From: an uncultured Collinsella sp.
GTDB taxonomy: Bacteria > Actinomycetota > Coriobacteriia > Coriobacteriales > Coriobacteriaceae
DNA length: 24,765 nt
Direction of reading: 5' to 3'
Assembly: GCA_900547805.1 (NCBI GenBank)
Contig: URIE01000012.1
Location: forward strand, 1 to 24,765
The position numbers and the translations under genes are program-made. The notes under the pieces are model-generated. The model saw only the letters and a list, made by a program, of their open reading frames with translations. It made no database searches and was not told the DNA's origin. The stretch's first letter is position 1; each line of letters opens with the position of its first letter. This document shows, in pieces, positions 14,437 to 22,000 of this stretch.

Positions 14437-14481
14437 CTTCCGAAAATCATCGGACTCAGATCGTACACACCTTCGGAAGGG
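14437..14481 (+). promoter_or_regulatory. Leader hairpin overlapping the IIA ribosome binding site
   Basis: CTTCCGAA (14437-14444) pairs perfectly with TTCGGAAG (14472-14479). The right arm overlaps the ribosome binding site GGAAGGG (14475-14481), 8 nt before the IIA ATG, so the fold could limit translation. Confidence 0.45.
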
Positions 14482-14489
14482 AAATTTGA

Positions 14490-14933
14490 ATGGTTGGCTT
14501 TATTCTTACCGGTCATGGACAGTTCGCACCCGGCCTTGCAAGCGCTATCGCTATGGTTGCCGGCGACCAGCCCGCTTTTACCGTCGTTCCTTTCGAGGGC
14601 GACCAGGCTGCCTCCTACGGTGAGGATCTTCGCGCCGCCATTACCGCTATGCGTGAGGAGTGCGATGGCGTGCTCGTCTTTACCGACCTGCTTGGTGGCA
14701 CGCCCTTCAACCAGTCGATGATGATCGCCCAGGATGTCGACAACGTCGAGATCCTGACCGGCACCAACCTTCCCATGGTTATTGAGCTTCTGTTCCTCCG
14801 CGGCAACGCCACGCTCGCCGAGCTTGGCGAGCAGGCCGTGACCGTTGGCCAGACGGGCATCACCGCCCAGACGGTCGCATCCGTTGCCGGCTCCGACGAA
14901 GAGGATATCTTCGGCGACGAGGACGGCATCTAA
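14490..14933 (+). CDS. PTS mannose-family component IIA
   Basis: A 147-residue IIA protein of the mannose/fructose/sorbose PTS family. It takes phosphate from HPr on a histidine near the N-terminus, visible as FILTGHGQFAPG with H9 the expected site, and passes it to IIB. DGVLVFTDLLGGTPFNQS is the conserved second motif, and TGTNLPMVIELL the third. The acidic end (GSDEEDIFGDEDG) is a likely linker or tail. In the GalNAc systems of other bacteria this component is called AgaF. It is first in the operon; the stop overlaps the YajC start (TAATG). The ribosome binding site GGAAGGG is partly buried in a leader hairpin. Confidence 0.92.
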   Translation: MVGFILTGHGQFAPGLASAIAMVAGDQPAFTVVPFEGDQAASYGEDLRAAITAMREECDGVLVFTDLLGGTPFNQSMMIAQDVDNVEILTGTNLPMVIELLFLRGNATLAELGEQAVTVGQTGITAQTVASVAGSDEEDIFGDEDGI

Positions 14934-15214
14934 TGGCCGATTTCGGAGCCAACGTCCTGAGCTCCTCGGTCGCCCTTTTAGGCCTGCTTGCCATCATGGG
15001 CTTGATTTACACCATCTGGTCGCAAATCAACATGAAGAAGAAGCAAAAGTACTTCAAGGAGCTGCACACCGAGCTCAAGCCGGGTCAGGAGGTTCTTTTC
15101 GCCGGCGGTATCTACGGAACCGTCAAGGGCATCGAAGGCGAAAAGGTCCAGATCAAAGTCCGATCCGGTGCCGTCGTAGATGTTTCGCGTTACGCGATTC
15201 AGGAGATCAAGTAA
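14933..15214 (+). CDS. YajC-like small membrane protein inside the PTS operon
   Basis: A 93-residue protein with one membrane helix (about 10-28) followed by MKKKQKYFKELHTELKPGQEVLFAGGIYGTVKGIEGEKVQIKV, the typical YajC arrangement of a basic segment and a small beta domain. YajC is an accessory subunit of the Sec translocon (SecDF-YajC). No secD or secF is adjacent; instead the gene lies between IIA and IIB, coupled to IIA by a 1-nt overlap. YajC-like genes have been seen in streptococcal mannose-type PTS loci for host glycans, so this copy may assist the PTS rather than secretion. That role is inferred, and a separate housekeeping yajC probably exists elsewhere. Confidence 0.82.
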   Translation: MADFGANVLSSSVALLGLLAIMGLIYTIWSQINMKKKQKYFKELHTELKPGQEVLFAGGIYGTVKGIEGEKVQIKVRSGAVVDVSRYAIQEIK

Positions 15215-15250
15215 CTGTCGTCAGCAAATAACGAAAGGAAGCTGATCAAC

Positions 15251-15733
15251 ATGGCAGAACCCAACATTCTTCTTACCCGCATCGATAACCGACTGGTCCA
15301 TGGTCAGGTCGCTACCCAGTGGAACTCCACCCTGGGTTCCAACCTCATCCTCGTCGCCAACGACGACGTATCGACCAACACCATGCGCCAGAACCTCATG
15401 AAGATGGCCGCTCCCACCGGCGTCGCTACGCGTTTCTTCTCCCTGCAGAAGACCATCGACGTCATCGGCAAGGCGAGCCCGCGCCAGAAGATCTTCATCG
15501 TGGCCGAAACACCGGAAGACGTGCTTACGCTCGTCAAGGGCGGTGTGCCTATAAAGAAGGTAAACATCGGCAACATGCACATGTCGGAAGGAAAGCGCCA
15601 AGTCGCCACCTCCGTCGCAGTTAACGACGAGGATGTCGCTGCGTTTAAAGAGCTGCAGGAATTGGGGGTGGAGTTGGAGATCAGGCGCGTTCCGAGCACG
15701 CCTGTTGAGGACACGAGCAAGCTCTTCTCGTAA
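15251..15733 (+). CDS. PTS mannose-family component IIB
   Basis: A 160-residue IIB protein. RIDNRLVHGQVATQW carries the phosphorylated histidine, H17, in the highly conserved D-x-R-x-x-H-G-Q-V motif. It receives phosphate from IIA and gives it to the sugar during import. The central GVPIKKVNIGNMHMSEGKRQVATSVAVNDED matches the family's N-x-G motif region. Within the family it looks closer to the GalNAc/sorbose branch than to ManX; the exact sugar cannot be fixed. AAAGGAAG precedes the ATG. Two hairpins fill the 90-nt gap to IIC. Confidence 0.92.
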   Translation: MAEPNILLTRIDNRLVHGQVATQWNSTLGSNLILVANDDVSTNTMRQNLMKMAAPTGVATRFFSLQKTIDVIGKASPRQKIFIVAETPEDVLTLVKGGVPIKKVNIGNMHMSEGKRQVATSVAVNDEDVAAFKELQELGVELEIRRVPSTPVEDTSKLFS

Positions 15734-15749
15734 TCCTCGTGATCCACGT

Positions 15750-15800
15750 TGTCAGGAGTGAAACCCTGACATTCTGTACGTGAAATCCAAAGTGCGTACA
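15750..15800 (+). promoter_or_regulatory. Two intercistronic hairpins between IIB and IIC
   Basis: TGTCAGG (15750-15756) pairs with CCTGACA (15765-15771), and TGTACG (15775-15780) pairs with CGTACA (15795-15800). There is no T-run. They may be processing or stability elements that adjust the ratio of soluble to membrane components. Confidence 0.45.
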
Positions 15801-15823
15801 TACATTTTGAAAGGAGGAGCAAG

Positions 15824-16624
15824 ATGGAATACTCGATCATCCAGGTCGCTCTGGTCTTCGTCGTCACGTTCATCGCGGCAATCGACCAGTTCAACTTCCT
15901 CGAGTCTCTCTATCAGCCCATCGTCACCGGCGCCGTCATCGGTCTTATCCTTGGCGACCTCAACACCGGTCTTCTCGTGGGTGGTACCTATCAGCTCATG
16001 ACGATCGGCAACATGCCGATCGGAGGCGCTCAGCCGCCTAACGCCGTCATCGGCGGCATCATGGCAGCCATTCTCGCTATCGCTACGGGCCTCGAGCCCA
16101 ACGCGGCGGTCGGCCTTGCCATTCCGTTCGCTCTGCTTGGTCAGCTCGGCGTTACCCTGGTCTTCACGCTTATGTCGCCGCTCATGTCCTCTGCGGACAA
16201 CATGGCTCACAACGCTGACACCAAGGGTATCGAGCGTCTGAACTACTTCGCCATGGCTCTGCTCGGCCTGATCTTCGCTGTCGTCGTCACCCTGTTCTTC
16301 ATCGCTGGCGCCACCATCGGTCAGACCATCGCTTCCGCCATCCCGACCTGGCTGCAGACCGGTCTCTCCGCTGCAGGCGGCATGATGCGCTTCGTCGGCT
16401 TCGCCGTCCTGCTCAAGGTTATGATGAACCGCGATATGTGGGGCTTCTTCCTCATGGGCTTTGGCCTCGCGCTCATCACCGTTGCCAACGATTCTCTGGC
16501 AACCCCTGCTCTGCTCATCCTCGCTCTCATCGGCTTCGGCATCGCTTTCTGGGACTTCCAGCAGCAGACCGAGCTGAAGGGTGCAGCTGTTTCTGACGGA
16601 GGTGACTTCGAAGATGGCATCTAA
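15824..16624 (+). CDS. PTS mannose-family component IIC
   Basis: A 266-residue membrane component of the sugar channel. Family motifs include QPIVTGAVIGLILGDLNTGL and the GGTYQL...GGAQPPNAVIGG loop. About seven hydrophobic segments can be seen. The N-terminal part resembles AgaC/AgaW-type IIC proteins for GalNAc more than ManY. With IID it forms the membrane part that binds and moves the sugar. AAAGGAGGAG lies just before the ATG. The end overlaps the IID start by 11 nt, so the two are translationally coupled. Confidence 0.92.
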   Translation: MEYSIIQVALVFVVTFIAAIDQFNFLESLYQPIVTGAVIGLILGDLNTGLLVGGTYQLMTIGNMPIGGAQPPNAVIGGIMAAILAIATGLEPNAAVGLAIPFALLGQLGVTLVFTLMSPLMSSADNMAHNADTKGIERLNYFAMALLGLIFAVVVTLFFIAGATIGQTIASAIPTWLQTGLSAAGGMMRFVGFAVLLKVMMNRDMWGFFLMGFGLALITVANDSLATPALLILALIGFGIAFWDFQQQTELKGAAVSDGGDFEDGI

Positions 16625-17696
16625 TGAGTATGTGATCCCGGAGCACTACGAGGATCTCACTCCTGCTCCGCAGCTCGACCAGAAGACCCTCAACAAGATG
16701 GCTTGGCGCTCCTGCTTCCTGCAGGCCTCGTTCAACTACGAGCGTATGCAGGCCGCTGGCTGGCTCTACTCCATCATCCCCGGTCTGGAGAAGATCCACA
16801 CCAACAAGAACGACCTCGCGGCTTCCATGAGCCACAACCTGGAGTTCTTCAACACCCACCCGTTCCTCGTCACCTTTGTTATGGGCATCGTGCTTTCGCT
16901 CGAGCAGAACAAGGTTGACATCCCCACGATCCGCGCCGTCCGCGTCGCCGCAATGGGCCCGCTCGGTGGTATCGGTGACGCCCTGTTCTGGCTGACGCTC
17001 GTGCCTATCACGGCCGGCATCACCTCCAACATGGCCATCAACGGCAACGCTGCTGCGCCGATCATCTTCCTGGTGATCTTCAACGCTGTCCAGTTCGCTC
17101 TGCGCTTCTGGCTCATGAACTGGTCCTACAAGCTTGGCACCAGCGCTATTGACGCTCTGACCGCCAACATGCAGGCCTTCACGCGTGCCGCTTCCATCAT
17201 GGGCGTCTTCGTCGTCGGTTGCCTGGTCGTCACCATGGGTGGCACCCAGATCAACCTCCAGATCCCCAACGGCACCACCCGTGGTCTCTCCGCTACTACC
17301 GTGATCGTCTCCGAGAAGGAGGCCGAGAACTTCACCGGTATGGAGGGCATCGATACCGAGACCGCTGAGGCCGGTACCATCGCCATGACCGATGAGGACG
17401 GCAACGCCCTCACCGCCTCCGATGCCGACGGCAACGCTGTCGAGTGCGGCGTCACCGATCTGGGCAACGGCATGGAGTCCGTGACCTACGGCACCGTTAC
17501 CGAGGATCCGGTCAACTTCTCTGTTGCCGACACCCTCAACACCATCGTCCCGAAGCTCGTCCCGCTTATGCTTACGCTGCTGCTTTACTACATGTTCGCT
17601 AAGCACAGCTGGACCCCGACCAAGGGCATTCTCCTGCTCTTCGTCCTTGGCATCCTGGGCGCTGGCCCGCTTGGTCTCTGGCCGAGCATCTGGTAA
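16614..17696 (+). CDS. PTS mannose-family component IID with an inserted acidic region
   Basis: A 360-residue IID protein. The N-terminal part has the family block RSCFLQASFNYERMQAAGW, then the HNLEFFNTHPF motif and the membrane motif AAMGPLGGIGDALFW. The C-terminus (LYYMFAKHSWTPTKGILLLF) is a membrane helix. IID proteins are usually about 265-300 residues. The extra length is between G210 and S303, an acidic, Thr/Gly-rich, non-hydrophobic stretch probably exposed outside the membrane. ATG 16614 is chosen over an upstream in-frame ATG at 16581 because GGAGGTGA (16598-16605) is correctly spaced and the family start fits. It overlaps the end of IIC and closes the PTS operon. Confidence 0.9.
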   Translation: MASNEYVIPEHYEDLTPAPQLDQKTLNKMAWRSCFLQASFNYERMQAAGWLYSIIPGLEKIHTNKNDLAASMSHNLEFFNTHPFLVTFVMGIVLSLEQNKVDIPTIRAVRVAAMGPLGGIGDALFWLTLVPITAGITSNMAINGNAAAPIIFLVIFNAVQFALRFWLMNWSYKLGTSAIDALTANMQAFTRAASIMGVFVVGCLVVTMGGTQINLQIPNGTTRGLSATTVIVSEKEAENFTGMEGIDTETAEAGTIAMTDEDGNALTASDADGNAVECGVTDLGNGMESVTYGTVTEDPVNFSVADTLNTIVPKLVPLMLTLLLYYMFAKHSWTPTKGILLLFVLGILGAGPLGLWPSIW

Positions 17697-17762
17697 GGCT
17701 CTAGCTTGAGGGGTGTGTCCCTACGCGGCTCACACCCCGACCCCTTAAGCCATGTGTATGTT

Positions 17763-17805
17763 AAAAGCCGCGTGCTCGAAAGAGCGCGCGGCTTTTGTTT
17801 TCTTG
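17763..17805 (+). terminator. Terminator after the PTS operon
   Basis: AAAAGCCGCGTGCTC (17763-17777) pairs with GAGCGCGCGGCTTTT (17782-17796), with one G-U pair, over a GAAA loop. A T-rich tail follows. Confidence 0.9.
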
Positions 17806-17832
17806 TTGATTCGGGTGTGGCAGACAGATAAT
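17803..17832 (+). promoter_or_regulatory. Possible promoter of the GntR regulator gene
   Basis: TTGTTG (17803-17808) and GATAAT (17827-17832) are separated by 18 bp, directly after the PTS terminator and about 50 bp before the regulator start. The match is moderate. Confidence 0.35.
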
Positions 17833-17880
17833 GCTAAACACCCAAGGTAGTAGCCGAGTTTGAGAAAATGGGAGGATAGG

Positions 17881-18612
17881 ATGGCGATCGGAGCGCGTAA
17901 GCAACCGCTGTACGATCAGCTGGTCGATATTCTGACCGAAAAGATCGACCATGAATATCGCGCCGGTGACATGATTCCTTCCGAGCGCGAACTATCGGAG
18001 CGCTATGGTCTCTCGCGCACTACGGTACGCCTGGCTCTGCAGGAACTGGAGCGTTTAGGACTGGTGGTTCGGCAGCACGGTCGCGGTACCTTTGTGACCG
18101 ACCGTTCGGCAAAGGCAACCAATCTTATGCAGTCCTACAGCTTTACCGAGCAGATGCGCGCGATGGGTCGAGAACCCGAGACCACGATTCTCGATTTTTG
18201 CGAGATGGAGGCCGATAAGAATCTGGCTGAGCATATGGGATTGCGTATCGGTGATCGCATTTTTAAGCTCAAGCGCCTTCGTTCTGCCGACAACATGCCC
18301 ATGATGGTCGAACGCAGCTATCTACCGGTTCGTCAATTTCTATCCCTAAAGCGACCACTGCTAGAGCGTAAGCCGCTTTACGATGTGATTGAGCAAGACT
18401 TTCAGCAAAAGATACGCGTGGCCGAGGAGGAGTTCTATGCGAGCATAGCCCGTCCCACCGACGCCCACCTTTTGGGAATTGTCGAGGGCTCGCCTGTGCT
18501 CGATTTGGTCAGGACTACGTATAACGAGTCAAACGAGGTTGTGGAGTATACACTCTCGGTTGCTCGTGCCGATCAGTTTAAATACAAGGTTTACCACCAG
18601 CGCAGCAACTAG
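17881..18612 (+). CDS. GntR family regulator with UTRA domain (HutC subfamily)
   Basis: A 243-residue regulator. The N-terminal winged helix, about residues 8-75, contains MIPSERELSERYGLSRTTVRLALQELERLGLVVRQHGRGTFV, a textbook GntR domain. Residues about 85-240 form a UTRA effector domain, ending in VVEYTLSVARADQFKYKV. HutC/NagR-type members sense phosphorylated sugars such as amino-sugar phosphates. Sitting between the PTS operon and agaS, it is the likely repressor of both, consistent with the matching TGGTTACTACCA palindromes. ATG 17881 has GGGAGG at 17870-17875; a TTG at 17860 would add seven residues and is less likely. The effector here is inferred. Confidence 0.9.
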   Translation: MAIGARKQPLYDQLVDILTEKIDHEYRAGDMIPSERELSERYGLSRTTVRLALQELERLGLVVRQHGRGTFVTDRSAKATNLMQSYSFTEQMRAMGREPETTILDFCEMEADKNLAEHMGLRIGDRIFKLKRLRSADNMPMMVERSYLPVRQFLSLKRPLLERKPLYDVIEQDFQQKIRVAEEEFYASIARPTDAHLLGIVEGSPVLDLVRTTYNESNEVVEYTLSVARADQFKYKVYHQRSN

Positions 18613-18651
18613 TGCTCGCATCGTTTTCATATGGTGATTCTTTGCATTTAA

Positions 18652-18665
18652 CTGGTTACTACCAG
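18652..18665. promoter_or_regulatory. GntR-type operator upstream of agaS
   Basis: CTGGTTACTACCAG is a perfect palindrome (CTGGT-TACT-ACCAG) that shares 13 of 14 bases with the site before the PTS operon. It covers the position where the -35 would lie for the TATAAT at 18682, so binding should block transcription. A looser half-site, AACCAACTG, follows. Confidence 0.7.
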
Positions 18666-18681
18666 ATAACCAACTGAAGTG

Positions 18682-18687
18682 TATAAT
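18682..18687 (+). promoter_or_regulatory. -10 box of the agaS promoter
   Basis: A perfect TATAAT lies 39 bp before the agaS start. No good -35 is present at the expected distance, where the operator palindrome sits. Confidence 0.55.
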
Positions 18688-18726
18688 TGCACGTCAGAGG
18701 ATTACTTCTAGAGAGAGGTATTAGAA

Positions 18727-19893
18727 ATGTTCGAGAAGAGTGTCGAGGAGCTCACCGAGCTCGGCGCCCAGATCACCACGGCCGAGATTGCTCAGCAGCC
18801 CGAGCTTTGGCGTGATACGCTCAACATCTATCGCGAGAACAAGGAGGCCATCGAGGCCTTCCTGGCCGAGGCTCGCGCTATGGGCGAGGGTCGTCTGTCC
18901 GTTGTCTTCACCGGTGCCGGTACGTCCGACTACGTTGGCGATACCTGCGCCCCGTACCTGCGTCACGCTGGCAACACTGATCTCTACGACTTTAAGCCCA
19001 TCGCCACGACCGACATCGTGAGCGCCCCGCGCGACTTCCTGCGCGCCGAGGATCCCACGCTCGTGGTTTCCTTTGCCCGCTCTGGCAACAGCCCCGAGAG
19101 CCTTGCCGCCGTTGCCGTTGCCAAGGAGCTCGTCCACAACGTCAAGTTCCTCAACATCACCTGCGCTCCCGAGGGCAAGCTTGCCGTCGAGTCTGCCGAT
19201 GATCCCAATGCGCTGACGCTGCTCATTCCGCGCGCCAACGACAAGGGCTTCGCCATGACCGGTTCTTATTCCTGCATGACCCTGCTCTCCACCCTTATTT
19301 TCGACACTGCCTCTGACGAGCAGAAGGCCGAGTGGGTCGAGACCATCGCCAAGATGGGCGAGGAGGTCATCTCCCGTGAGCCCGAGATCGCCGATTACCT
19401 GGCTGGCGACTTCAACCGCGTGACCTACTTGGGTTCTGGCTCCTTCGGTGGCCTTGCCCAGGAGAGCCAGCTCAAGATCCTCGAGCTCGCTCACGGTCTG
19501 GTCGCTACTTCCTACGACACCTCCATGGGCTATCGTCACGGACCTAAGTCCTTCGTCGACGATAAGACGCTCGTCTTCGTGTTCGTCAACAACGACGCCT
19601 ACACCCGTCAGTACGACATCGACATCCTCAACGAGATCGGTGGCGACGAGATCGCTCAGCACACCATCGCCGTTCAGCAGGAAGGTGCTACCGTCTATGA
19701 GGGTGAGTCCTTCACCTTTAAGGGCTACGAGGCACTTCCCGAGGGCTACCTTGCTCTGCCGTTCGTGATGTTTGCCCAGGCTATCAGCCTGCTCAACTCC
19801 GTGCGCGTGGGCAACACGCCCGATACGCCGAGCCCCACCGGCACGGTCAACCGCGTGGTTAAGGGCGTGACGATTCACCCCTTCACCGCTTAA
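18727..19893 (+). CDS. agaS: AgaS-type SIS-domain sugar-phosphate deaminase/isomerase
   Basis: A 388-residue cytoplasmic enzyme with two SIS domains. FTGAGTSDYVGD and SFARSGNSPES are the phosphosugar-binding motifs of the first domain; YLGSGSFGGLAQESQLKILE and MGYRHGPKSFVDD mark the second. Its size is close to E. coli AgaS (384 residues), which converts galactosamine-6-phosphate to tagatose-6-phosphate plus ammonia. This places it after the deacetylase and before the tagatose-6-phosphate kinase. GlmS/NagB-type alternatives are less likely: there is no glutaminase domain and NagB has a different fold. A GntR operator and TATAAT lie upstream, and a terminator follows. Confidence 0.88.
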   Translation: MFEKSVEELTELGAQITTAEIAQQPELWRDTLNIYRENKEAIEAFLAEARAMGEGRLSVVFTGAGTSDYVGDTCAPYLRHAGNTDLYDFKPIATTDIVSAPRDFLRAEDPTLVVSFARSGNSPESLAAVAVAKELVHNVKFLNITCAPEGKLAVESADDPNALTLLIPRANDKGFAMTGSYSCMTLLSTLIFDTASDEQKAEWVETIAKMGEEVISREPEIADYLAGDFNRVTYLGSGSFGGLAQESQLKILELAHGLVATSYDTSMGYRHGPKSFVDDKTLVFVFVNNDAYTRQYDIDILNEIGGDEIAQHTIAVQQEGATVYEGESFTFKGYEALPEGYLALPFVMFAQAISLLNSVRVGNTPDTPSPTGTVNRVVKGVTIHPFTA

Positions 19894-19911
19894 TCGCGTC
19901 CCCCTGTAAGG

Positions 19912-19955
19912 GCGCCCGTCCGCTCATAACGGCGGGCGGGCGCTTTTTGTTTTTA
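19912..19955 (+). terminator. Terminator after agaS
   Basis: GCGCCCGTCCGC (19912-19923) pairs with GCGGGCGGGCGC (19932-19943), with one G-U pair. TTTTTGTTTTT follows. The nagA gene is on the same strand 70 nt later; a weak TATAAG at 19967-19972 may give it its own promoter. Confidence 0.85.
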
Positions 19956-20012
19956 CATGAACCGGGTATAAGTATCACCACGGTCAACTGCTTCAAGAAG
20001 CAAGGAGTGCAT

Positions 20013-21182
20013 ATGAGCACATACGCAATTAAGGCTGACAAGTTCTTCTTGCCGGCAGGCCCGCAACTGGGCGGCTATCTTATGGTCGAGGATGGCGTTT
20101 TTGGCGCCTGGCAGGCCGACGAGCCCTCTTGCGAGATTAAGGACTACACGGGATCGTGGATCGCACCGGGTATGGTCGATACTCACATCCATGGCTTCTA
20201 CAACCACTCAACTACCGATAACGATCCCGAGGGCATCGATATCAGCTCAACCGAGCTCGCCCGTCGCGGTACCACCAGCTGGCTGCCCACGACGTTCACC
20301 GATGGCGTCGAGCAGATCAAGGACGCCTGCGCCGCTATCGCCAAGGCGGACGAGGGCCGCGGCCCCGACTTCTGCGGTGCTCGCATTCAGGGCATCTACC
20401 TGGAGGGCCCCTTCTTTACTATGAAGCACGTGGGCGCGCAGAACCCCGCTTATCTTATCGATCCCTCCGAGGAGGTCTTCGATCAGTGGCAGGAGGCTGC
20501 GGGCGGTCGCATCGTTAAGAGCGCCATGGCGGCCGAGCGCGACGGTGCCGCTGCTTATGCGGCTGCTCTGAACGCCAAGGGTGTGGTGACCAGCATCGGT
20601 CACTCCGACGCCACCTACGATGAGTGCATCGCCGCCATCAACGCCGGTGCCAGCTGCTTTACGCATACCTATAACGGCCAGCGCGGGCTGCATCACCGTG
20701 AGCCCGGTGTCGTGGGCGCTGCCATGTCCACGCCCGAGACCTACGCCGAGATCATCTGTGACGGCAAGCACGTAAACCCTGCCGCCATCAAGGCGCTGCT
20801 GCAGGCAAAGGGCTGGCAGCACACGGTGCTCATCACCGACTGCCTGGGTTGCGGCGGCATGCCCGAGGGCAGCTACACCAGTGGTGGCATGGACGTCATC
20901 ATGAAGGACAACCTGTGCTGGCTCGCCGACGGCAAGAGCATTGCCGGCTCGGTGCTCACGCTTGCCCAGGGCGTCAAGAACATCGTCGACTGGGGCATCG
21001 CCAGCGCCGATATCGCCATTCGCATGGCAACCGAGGTGCCGGCACGCTCCGCGCACATCGAGGATAAGTGCGGCAGCATCATGCCGGGTCGCGACGCCGA
21101 CTTTGTCGTGTTCGACCATGAGCTCACCCTCGTCGAGACGTATGTTGGCGGCCAGAGCGTCGGCAACGCCTTTACCGAGTAA
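20013..21182 (+). CDS. nagA: N-acetyl-amino-sugar-6-phosphate deacetylase
   Basis: A 389-residue amidohydrolase of the NagA/AgaA family that removes acetate from GlcNAc-6-phosphate or GalNAc-6-phosphate. Metal and catalytic residues are visible: DTHIHG with H58 and H60, YLEGPFF with E131, GHSDAT with H197, THTYNG with H218, and ITDC with D276. The ending SIMPGRDADFVVFD is the usual return to the small beta domain. The sequence cannot separate NagA from AgaA, but the AgaS and tagatose kinase neighbours favour GalNAc-6-phosphate. ATG 20013 is chosen for AAGGAG at 20002-20007; the upstream open frame includes the agaS terminator tail. A C-terminal remnant of a related gene lies at 23911-24042. 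Confidence 0.9.
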   Translation: MSTYAIKADKFFLPAGPQLGGYLMVEDGVFGAWQADEPSCEIKDYTGSWIAPGMVDTHIHGFYNHSTTDNDPEGIDISSTELARRGTTSWLPTTFTDGVEQIKDACAAIAKADEGRGPDFCGARIQGIYLEGPFFTMKHVGAQNPAYLIDPSEEVFDQWQEAAGGRIVKSAMAAERDGAAAYAAALNAKGVVTSIGHSDATYDECIAAINAGASCFTHTYNGQRGLHHREPGVVGAAMSTPETYAEIICDGKHVNPAAIKALLQAKGWQHTVLITDCLGCGGMPEGSYTSGGMDVIMKDNLCWLADGKSIAGSVLTLAQGVKNIVDWGIASADIAIRMATEVPARSAHIEDKCGSIMPGRDADFVVFDHELTLVETYVGGQSVGNAFTE

Positions 21183-21194
21183 CGATAGAAAAAG

Positions 21195-21226
21195 ACGGCG
21201 GGCCCGAATCTGCTCGGACCCGCCGT
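21195..21226. terminator. Bidirectional terminator between nagA and the flavodoxin gene
   Basis: ACGGCGGGCCCGA (21195-21207) pairs with TCGGACCCGCCGT (21214-21226), with one mismatch. On the minus strand it is followed by CTTTTTCTATC, a good T-run, so it mainly serves the convergent flavodoxin gene. Confidence 0.8.
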
Positions 21227-21257
21227 ATGGGTTAAACGCTCAAAAGCACCTTCACAG

Positions 21258-21842
21258 TTACAGCTTGTTAGCGATCTTCTTTGCCGTGCGCTTGACGCCG
21301 GCCACAAGACCTCCCGCAGGATGCTCCTTTTCGTAGGCTAGACGCTTCTCACGCTTGGCGTACTCTTCGACGATGATGTCGCCATACTCGTCTTCGATCT
21401 TGTCGAAGAAGTCGACGGCGCCCTTAATTTCCTCGGCGGTCGGGTGTCCCTTTTGGACACCGCCGGCGAGCTTGAACGGCCCCCACGTATCAAAACCGGG
21501 GCAGCCGTAGACACCCATAAAGATGGCCTGCTTCATGCGGCAGATGCCATCGATATCCTTGCCGTACCACTTGTTTTTGCCACCGTAGGTCATAAGGCCA
21601 AACACCTTGTCCTGCGGCTGCAGCACGTTAGTGAGCACGCGTGCCATGTCCTTGTCGATCTCGGAGTAATAGATGCCCGTGGCGACACCGATCAGATGGT
21701 ATTCGTGCAGGTCGGGGTACTCGTTTTTACCGAGTGACTTCACGTCGAGGGTATCGATTTCGGGGTGTGCCTCAACGATGGCGTCCACGAGCTTTTTCGT
21801 ATTGCCGTGGTGGCGTGAGGCATAAAGGATGATGGTTCGCAT
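21258..21842 (-). CDS. Flavodoxin family protein
   Basis: A 194-residue protein. The N-terminal strand and loop YASRHHGNTKKLVDAI is an FMN phosphate-binding loop (S/T-x-x-G-N-T type), and LIGVATGIYYSEID and VFGLMTYGGKNKWYG match later flavin-contacting loops. The Lys-rich C-terminus (KREKRLAYEKEHPAGGLVAGVKRTAKKIANKL) extends beyond the flavodoxin core. It probably carries electrons or reduces small substrates. The ATG at 21842 is chosen because AAAGG lies upstream and the family start aligns there; a longer open frame to 22001 adds an unlikely leader. It runs against the amino-sugar genes and shares its upstream region with the divergent epimerase-like gene. Confidence 0.85.
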   Translation of the reverse strand: MRTIILYASRHHGNTKKLVDAIVEAHPEIDTLDVKSLGKNEYPDLHEYHLIGVATGIYYSEIDKDMARVLTNVLQPQDKVFGLMTYGGKNKWYGKDIDGICRMKQAIFMGVYGCPGFDTWGPFKLAGGVQKGHPTAEEIKGAVDFFDKIEDEYGDIIVEEYAKREKRLAYEKEHPAGGLVAGVKRTAKKIANKL

Positions 21843-22000
21843 AAGAAGGCCTTTCAGCTGTAATTGCATCAATGTCTGTATGGTACCCCGTTGCATGGCT
21901 GGGATACCGGACGTATCGATGAACGTGCGGGTTTGTCCTTTGGTCAGGGCCGAGACGGGTTCTTGCGAGCAAAAAAAGCAGTTGTTCGAAAGGATGGGCA

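Larger units (their letters stand above)
13785..14489. other. 705-bp divergent regulatory region
   Basis: It separates the minus-strand DUF2975 operon from the PTS operon, is AT-richer than the coding DNA, and has no credible ORF. It holds palindromes near the DUF2975 start, CG-centred LacI-type palindromes, repeated CGGT..ACGG modules, a GntR-like operator, an extended -10 promoter, and a leader hairpin over the IIA ribosome binding site. An AAGCGC/GCGCTT hairpin lies near 13976-13992. Confidence 0.7.

Noticed and set aside
14400..14489. Sigma-54 promoter before the PTS operon
   Set aside because: Sigma-54 control is common for this PTS family in Firmicutes, but no GG/GC -24/-12 pair with correct spacing was found.
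18721..19878. 385-codon minus-strand open frame opposite agaS
   Set aside because: It mirrors the SIS-domain gene, which has convincing motifs and upstream signals.
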